From positions 1 through 5,086 of the forward strand of contig CABUDN010000159.1 of the NCBI GenBank assembly GCA_902490355.1: DNA of 5,086 bases, read 5' to 3'. A model generated the notes under the pieces. The model was not told where the DNA came from, searched no databases, and worked only from the letters and a program-made list of their open reading frames with translations. A program made the position numbers and the translations under genes. Positions 1-5,086 of the stretch are shown here, piece after piece. The stretch is from an uncultured Oscillibacter sp. (GTDB taxonomy: Bacteria > Bacillota > Clostridia > Oscillospirales > Oscillospiraceae). Numbering within the stretch: position 1 is the stretch's first letter; each line of letters begins with the position of its first letter.

Positions 1-17
1 TTCATTGATTCCGCTGC

Positions 18-101
18 GGGCGGAGTGAATCCGCCCGGCGGCAGGGTCCGGCTTCGCCGGACGCCTGGACGGCGCGCCGCGCCGGTGCCCCTTTGGGGCA
101 C
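18..101. repeat. Cluster of GC-rich stem-loops downstream of rnhA
   Basis: The 122 bases left of rnhA contain no credible gene. They hold several short inverted repeats: 18-24 with 30-36 (7 bp, GGGCGGA with TCCGCCC); 48-52 with 56-60 (5 bp, CCGGC with GCCGG, loop TTC); the palindrome CGGCGCGCCG at 70-79; and 85-91 with 95-101 (7 bp, GTGCCCC... on the minus strand GTGCCCC with GGGGCAC, loop of three). None is followed by a T-run, so they are not classic terminators. The layout resembles dispersed intergenic repeats of GC-rich genomes, but a single copy cannot prove that. Confidence 0.45.
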
Positions 102-122
102 GCAAGGGCCACGCCGCGGAAA

Positions 123-560
123 TTATTTGTACTTCCGGCTCTCCGCCACCGCCATCTCGTCACAGCGGTTGTTAAACTCATTCTCCGCGTGGCCCTTGAC
201 CCAGTGGTAATGCAGGGTATGGATGTCCGTCAGCTCCAAAAGCCGGTCCCACAGGTCGGGATTCAGGGCAGGCTTTTTGTCGGATTTGATCCAGCCCCGC
301 TTCTTCCAGCCCGCGGCCCAACCCTTGGACAAGCCGTCAATGACATACTTGGAGTCCGACCACAGCTCCACGATGCAGGGCTCTTTGAGCTGGGACAACG
401 CCGCAATGACGGCGGTAAGTTCCATGCGGTTGTTGGTGGTGCTGGACTCGCCGCCGGAGAGTTCCTTGCGGTGGGCTCCGTACATCAAAATGGCCCCCCA
501 GCCCCCGGGGCCGGGATTGCCGGAACAGGCGCCGTCGGTATAGATCGTGACAGTTTTCAT
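123..560 (-). CDS. rnhA: Ribonuclease HI
   Basis: RNase HI cuts the RNA strand of RNA:DNA hybrids, clearing R-loops and Okazaki primers in the cytoplasm; it uses two divalent metal ions. The 145-residue protein is a complete single-domain enzyme of the E. coli type (155 residues there). All catalytic residues are visible: D9 in IYTDGACSGNPGPGG, E47 in NNRMELTA, D69 in LWSDSKYV, H124 in HWVKGH, and D134 in NNRCDEMA. The basic protrusion that helps bind the hybrid is present (W81 to P97, including GWKKRGW and KKP). There is no N-terminal hybrid-binding domain, so it is not the eukaryotic-like RNase H1 form. The ATG at 560 gives the family-standard start, with GGAGAAG nine bases upstream. It is probably transcribed separately from the gyrase operon, from a promoter after the hairpin at 708-754. 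No T-rich terminator is seen before the left edge. Confidence 0.97.
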   Translation of the reverse strand: MKTVTIYTDGACSGNPGPGGWGAILMYGAHRKELSGGESSTTNNRMELTAVIAALSQLKEPCIVELWSDSKYVIDGLSKGWAAGWKKRGWIKSDKKPALNPDLWDRLLELTDIHTLHYHWVKGHAENEFNNRCDEMAVAESRKYK

Positions 561-662
561 CTTGCTTCGCTTCTCCAGAAGTTTTCCAAAAATCAGTTGG
601 ATGAAGAGCTGTGTTCCTCATCCGGCTTATCTCGGCAGCGGCAGGCTGCCTGACTGCAATGC
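561..662 (-). other. Predicted rnhA 5' leader with two small stem-loops
   Basis: About 100 bases separate the likely transcript start from the rnhA ATG. The first hairpin pairs 645-650 with 634-639 (6 bp, GGCAGC with GCTGCC). The second pairs 615-623 with 599-607 (9 bp including one G-U pair in the minus-strand RNA, 7-base loop). GGAGAAG at 576-570 is the likely ribosome binding site, 9 bases before the ATG. I recognise no known riboswitch or attenuator. Confidence 0.4.
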
Positions 663-668
663 ACCGCC

Positions 669-697
669 ATGATACTACAAAGCCTGCGCAAATACAA
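669..697 (-). promoter_or_regulatory. Candidate sigma-A promoter for rnhA
   Basis: The minus strand has TTGTAT (697-692), a 17-base spacer, then TATCAT (674-669). The -10 box matches TATAAT at 5 of 6 positions and the spacing is ideal; the -35 box matches TTGACA at only 3 of 6. It lies just after the 21-bp hairpin and points into rnhA. The predicted transcript start is near 662, giving a leader of about 100 bases. Judged by eye only. Confidence 0.45.
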
Positions 698-707
698 GCG
701 AAGCCCG

Positions 708-760
708 ACAAACGAGCACGGGCGGCCGGAAATCGGCCGCCCGTGCTCGTTTGTTTTTTC
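708..760. terminator. Perfect 21-bp GC-rich hairpin between the SHOCT gene and rnhA
   Basis: Bases 708-728 are exactly complementary to 734-754, with the 5-base loop GAAAT (plus strand). The hairpin begins 11 bases after the SHOCT gene stop on the minus strand and lies before the likely rnhA promoter, so it is placed to end the gyrase operon. However, a good T-run (TTTGTTTTTT, 750-759) follows the stem only in the plus direction. In the minus direction the stem ends in GTTTGT and then CGGGC, a poor U-tract, with A-rich sequence before the stem. It could act in both directions, or mainly on rightward antisense transcripts. The hairpin is certain; its preferred direction is not. Confidence 0.8.
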
Positions 761-765
761 AGCAA

Positions 766-1125
766 TCAAAGGTCCTTCAGGATTTCCCGGCGTTTTTCCT
801 CGTACTCTTCCTCCGTGATGAGGCTGCGGTCATAGAGGTTGCGCAGTTCCTGGAGGCGCTGCTGGACAGAGTCCCCGCCGGAGGACGGCGCACGGTCCTC
901 GCCGTCTTCCTCAATGTGGATCTCCGGTCCCACGTATCCCTTGCCGAAGGCACAGTAGGCGTTATACCCCGTGATGCCCACGGCCATCAGCGTCCAGAGG
1001 ATGCCGAATGCTCCGGCAGACGGGATCACCACCACCAGTCCAATCACCACAAACACCGCGCCCCAGAGGACGCCGAACAGTCCGGCGGTCTTGCTGGGCC
1101 GGTACGTGACCCGTTTTCTTGCCAT
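766..1125 (-). CDS. Small two-helix membrane protein with a C-terminal SHOCT domain
   Basis: 119 residues. A basic N-terminus (MARKRVTYRPSK) is followed by two predicted membrane helices, about residues 14-35 and 39-60. A Gly/acidic linker (about 66-85) leads to a charged, helical C-terminus (86-119) with the SHOCT pattern: an amphipathic LQELRNLYDRSLITEEEYEE ending in KRREILKDL. SHOCT (short C-terminal) domains occur at the ends of many unrelated bacterial proteins, often membrane proteins, and are thought to mediate oligomerisation; they do not reveal a specific function. The positive-inside rule suggests that both termini are cytoplasmic (inference). The start is well supported by a strong GGAGGG five bases upstream of the ATG. 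The gyrA stop is 11 bases away, so it is very likely cotranscribed and translationally coupled with gyrA. It is followed by a long perfect hairpin, which suggests it is the last gene of the gyrase operon. I cannot assign a biological role. Confidence 0.9.
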   Translation of the reverse strand: MARKRVTYRPSKTAGLFGVLWGAVFVVIGLVVVIPSAGAFGILWTLMAVGITGYNAYCAFGKGYVGPEIHIEEDGEDRAPSSGGDSVQQRLQELRNLYDRSLITEEEYEEKRREILKDL

Positions 1126-1130
1126 GAAAT

Positions 1131-1136
1131 CCCTCC

Positions 1137-1137
<1 letters not shown>
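1131..1137 (-). promoter_or_regulatory. Strong ribosome binding site of the SHOCT gene, overlapping the gyrA stop
   Basis: The minus strand reads TGAGGAGGG then ATTTC then ATG. The gyrA stop TGA (1139-1137) supplies the first A of a near-consensus AGGAGGG with a 5-base spacer. The overlap indicates stop-start coupling, and the site looks much stronger than those of gyrA and the lipoprotein gene. Confidence 0.8.
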
Positions 1138-3635
<2,498 letters not shown>

Positions 3636-3645
3636 AATCAAACAG

Positions 3646-3650
3646 CCTTT
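3646..3650 (-). promoter_or_regulatory. Ribosome binding site that decides the gyrA start
   Basis: AAAGG on the minus strand lies 10 bases before the ATG at 3635 and 4 bases before an in-frame TTG at 3641. Four bases is too close for efficient initiation and TTG is a weaker start, so the ATG is chosen. The site is weaker than the one used by the gene after gyrA. Confidence 0.5.
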
Positions 3651-3677
3651 CTTTTTTCAACAGCGAGAATACGCAAG

Positions 3678-4490
3678 TCAGGACTCCAACAGAAGCTGGA
3701 TATTTTCCGGGGAAAGGGAACGGTAATCCGGTTCCAGCGTCTGACCGCTGCGCACATAGGGATACCGCCATCCCTGATAAATGGATCCATCCAGCGGATC
3801 CTCCCAGGTAAACGCGCGGCTGGTCGTAATGTAATAGACAAAGCCGCTGCCGCTGGTATCGGCCTGGGCCGGATAGTCCTCCGGCCACTGCGCTTTCTCC
3901 CAGGCATCCACGGAGCCGACCTCTACATAGAGATCCTGGATCTCATCGTATCGATAAAGCGTATAGGGCCAGAAACTGCCGCCCTTTCCCTGATTGTGGG
4001 ACCAGTCCGCCTGGACCGCTCCGCTTTCATAAAAGGTGAGGGCCGGGAACTCCTGGAGCTGTGTGCGGATTTGACCCGCATCCGGGTCCCATGCGAATAC
4101 ATACGCCGTCTGACCGGCCATCATATCGCTGGTATGCAGGACGATCAGCTCTTCGGCGCCGTCCTGATCCACATCGCACACGGCAAAACAATCTCCGGAA
4201 AGATCCTGATTCACATCCCCGCTGCCCAGAGCGCTCCCATCGGGTAAGCAGTGCGATTCCAGAAGCTGCTCCAAAACGGACACATATGCCGTCCGTGCAG
4301 CCGCATGTTCTTCCGTCAGAGGGGAAAGCGGCAGCTGAATGGGGTCCGGAACCGACGGTTCAGCCGGAGCGGACAGAGAATCCGTCTCCGTGGGGACCTG
4401 CGCAGCATTTTGCTCCTGCCCGCAGGCACTCAAAAGACCGATCAGGCACACTGCCGCGCCGGCAGCCAACAACTTGCGCACACGCATCAT
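3678..4490 (-). CDS. Predicted secreted lipoprotein with a DxDxDG calcium-type motif, between gyrB and gyrA
   Basis: 270 residues, function unknown. The N-terminus is a lipoprotein signal peptide: basic MMRVRK, hydrophobic residues 7-20, and lipobox LSAC with the lipidated cysteine at 23. The mature protein should therefore be anchored on the outer face of the membrane. A Pro/Ser/Glu-rich linker (about 26-58) precedes the globular part. FAVCDVDQDGAEELIVLH (102-119) is an acidic D106-x-D108-x-D110-G loop followed by a strand, as in FG-GAP/VCBS and EF-hand-like repeats that bind calcium; only one clear copy is present. Later segments such as FPALTFYESG, DWSHNQGKGG and FWPYTLYRYD resemble uncharacterised lipoproteins of gut Clostridia (recognised from memory, not searched). 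Two ATGs are adjacent; the first (4490) lies 9 bases from a GAGG that overlaps the gyrB stop and is preferred. Codon use looks less biased than in gyrA; for example it uses TTA for Leu82. The protein-coding call is firm; the role is not known. Confidence 0.88.
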   Translation of the reverse strand: MMRVRKLLAAGAAVCLIGLLSACGQEQNAAQVPTETDSLSAPAEPSVPDPIQLPLSPLTEEHAAARTAYVSVLEQLLESHCLPDGSALGSGDVNQDLSGDCFAVCDVDQDGAEELIVLHTSDMMAGQTAYVFAWDPDAGQIRTQLQEFPALTFYESGAVQADWSHNQGKGGSFWPYTLYRYDEIQDLYVEVGSVDAWEKAQWPEDYPAQADTSGSGFVYYITTSRAFTWEDPLDGSIYQGWRYPYVRSGQTLEPDYRSLSPENIQLLLES

Positions 4491-4504
4491 GTCCAGTTGC
4501 CTCA
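4491..4504 (-). promoter_or_regulatory. Ribosome binding site of the lipoprotein gene, overlapping the gyrB stop codon
   Basis: On the minus strand the gyrB stop TGA (4504-4502) runs into GG, giving TGAGG. GAGG at 4503-4500 sits 9 bases before the ATG at 4490. This is a short Shine-Dalgarno match. Ribosomes ending gyrB would be placed to re-initiate on the lipoprotein, so translational coupling is likely (inference). Confidence 0.6.
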
Positions 4505-5086
4505 GTAGTCCAGGTTCACGGCGTACTTGGCGTTGCGCTCGATGAACTCCTTCCGGGGTTCCACCTTCTCGCCCATGAGAATGGTGAAGGTCTCGTCGGC
4601 GGCCACGGCGTCATCCAGGGTAATGCGCCGCAATGTGCGCTTTTCCGGGTCCATGGTGGTCTCCCACAGCTCGTGGTAGTCCATCTCGCCCAGACCCTTG
4701 AACCGGGAGATCACCACCTTGGTGTTGGGGTTGTCGCCCCGCATCTCGGCGGCGATCTTCTCGCGCTCCTCGTCGTCGAAGGCCACCCGGGTGGTTTTGC
4801 CGCGGGTGAGCTTATACAGAGGCGGCACGGCGGAGTACACGTATCCGTGCTCGATCAGGGGACGCATGAACCGGAAGAAGAAGGTCAGAAGCAGCGTGCG
4901 GATGTGGGAGCCGTCCACATCGGCATCGGCCATGATGATGACCTTGTGATAGCGCAGCTTGGAAAGGTCGAACTCCTCGCCGATGCCCGCGCCCAGAGCC
5001 GTGATGACGGGCTGGAGCTTGTCGTTGCCGTAGACCTTGTCCGCCCGGGCCTTCTCCACGTTGAGCATCTTGCCCCACAGAGGCAA
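4502..5086 (-). CDS. gyrB: DNA gyrase subunit B, C-terminal part (5' end outside the window)
   Basis: GyrB is the ATPase subunit of DNA gyrase, the cytoplasmic type II topoisomerase that adds negative supercoils. Only the last 195 or so codons are here; the reading frame stays open through the right edge, and the edge codon is an internal TTG (Leu), not a start. The visible part begins with LPLWGKMLNVEKA and carries the TOPRIM metal-binding motif MADADVDGSHI (visible residues 52-62, acidic D54, D56, D58). The conserved C-terminal stretch RFKGLGEM (128-135) and LWETTMDP (140-147) follows. It ends NLDY and stops with TGA. The ATPase and transducer domains, usually about 440 residues, lie outside. 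The short insert-free C-terminus is the Gram-positive form rather than the longer E. coli form. ParE is the alternative, but the downstream gyrA favours GyrB. The stop codon forms part of the ribosome binding site of the next gene, 11 bases away, so the two are probably cotranscribed. Confidence 0.97.
   Translation of the reverse strand: MPLWGKMLNVEKARADKVYGNDKLQPVITALGAGIGEEFDLSKLRYHKVIIMADADVDGSHIRTLLLTFFFRFMRPLIEHGYVYSAVPPLYKLTRGKTTRVAFDDEEREKIAAEMRGDNPNTKVVISRFKGLGEMDYHELWETTMDPEKRTLRRITLDDAVAADETFTILMGEKVEPRKEFIERNAKYAVNLDY

Noticed and set aside
93..653. Plus-strand open frames across rnhA (93-653 and 223-543)
   Set aside because: They are antisense to a fully recognisable RNase HI with all catalytic residues; no domain or convincing ribosome site is seen.
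597..676. A plus-strand promoter for a small RNA ending at the 708-754 hairpin
   Set aside because: I looked for one because of the T-run direction. The best -10-like match (GATACT at 671-676) has only a poor -35 at bad spacing, so no RNA gene is called.
611..835. A plus-strand 74-codon open frame across the hairpin region
   Set aside because: It runs through the 21-bp terminator-like stem and into the SHOCT gene in antisense; the translation is low-complexity Arg/Ser-rich sequence and looks like chance.
3638..3907. Minus-strand overlapping frames in the 3' end of the lipoprotein gene
   Set aside because: Out of frame with the lipoprotein, rich in Arg and Pro, no family resemblance; typical shadows of a GC-rich gene.
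5084..5086. Apparent TTG start of gyrB at the window edge
   Set aside because: The sequence there (LPLWGKMLNVEKA) is an internal conserved GyrB segment, so this is an internal leucine codon and the gene continues beyond the window.

Overview
This GC-rich window (by eye about 60% G+C) looks like a chromosomal housekeeping segment from a Gram-positive bacterium. The best fit is a high-GC gut Clostridia lineage of the Oscillospiraceae/Ruminococcaceae type. That guess rests on the style of the gyrase proteins, strong AGGAGG-type ribosome binding sites, a small SHOCT-domain membrane protein, and a lipoprotein of a kind common in those bacteria. It is an inference; no marker gene fixes the genus.

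All five genes are on the minus strand, so transcription runs from right to left. In that order they are: the 3' part of gyrB (cut by the right edge), a predicted secreted lipoprotein, a complete gyrA, a small two-helix membrane protein with a C-terminal SHOCT domain, and rnhA (RNase HI). The first four have gaps of 11, 42 and 11 bases and look like one operon. A perfect 21-bp hairpin follows the SHOCT gene. A plausible sigma-A promoter just beyond it suggests that rnhA is its own transcription unit with a leader of roughly 100 bases. Past rnhA, bases 1-122 hold no gene but several GC-rich stem-loops that may belong to a dispersed intergenic repeat.

GyrB and GyrA form DNA gyrase, which introduces negative supercoils. 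RNase HI removes RNA from RNA:DNA hybrids, which form more readily on negatively supercoiled DNA, so the neighbourhood makes functional sense. The two envelope proteins have no obvious link to gyrase. The lipoprotein gene between gyrB and gyrA is the most unusual point of layout.

I found no CRISPR array, mobile element, tRNA, rRNA or defence system, and no convincing new multi-gene system. The points worth following are: the interrupted gyrB-gyrA pair; an alanine in GyrA at the position of E. coli Ser83, a quinolone-contact residue; a degenerate GyrA box; a terminator-like hairpin whose T-run faces the wrong way for the operon; and the stem-loop cluster at the left edge.
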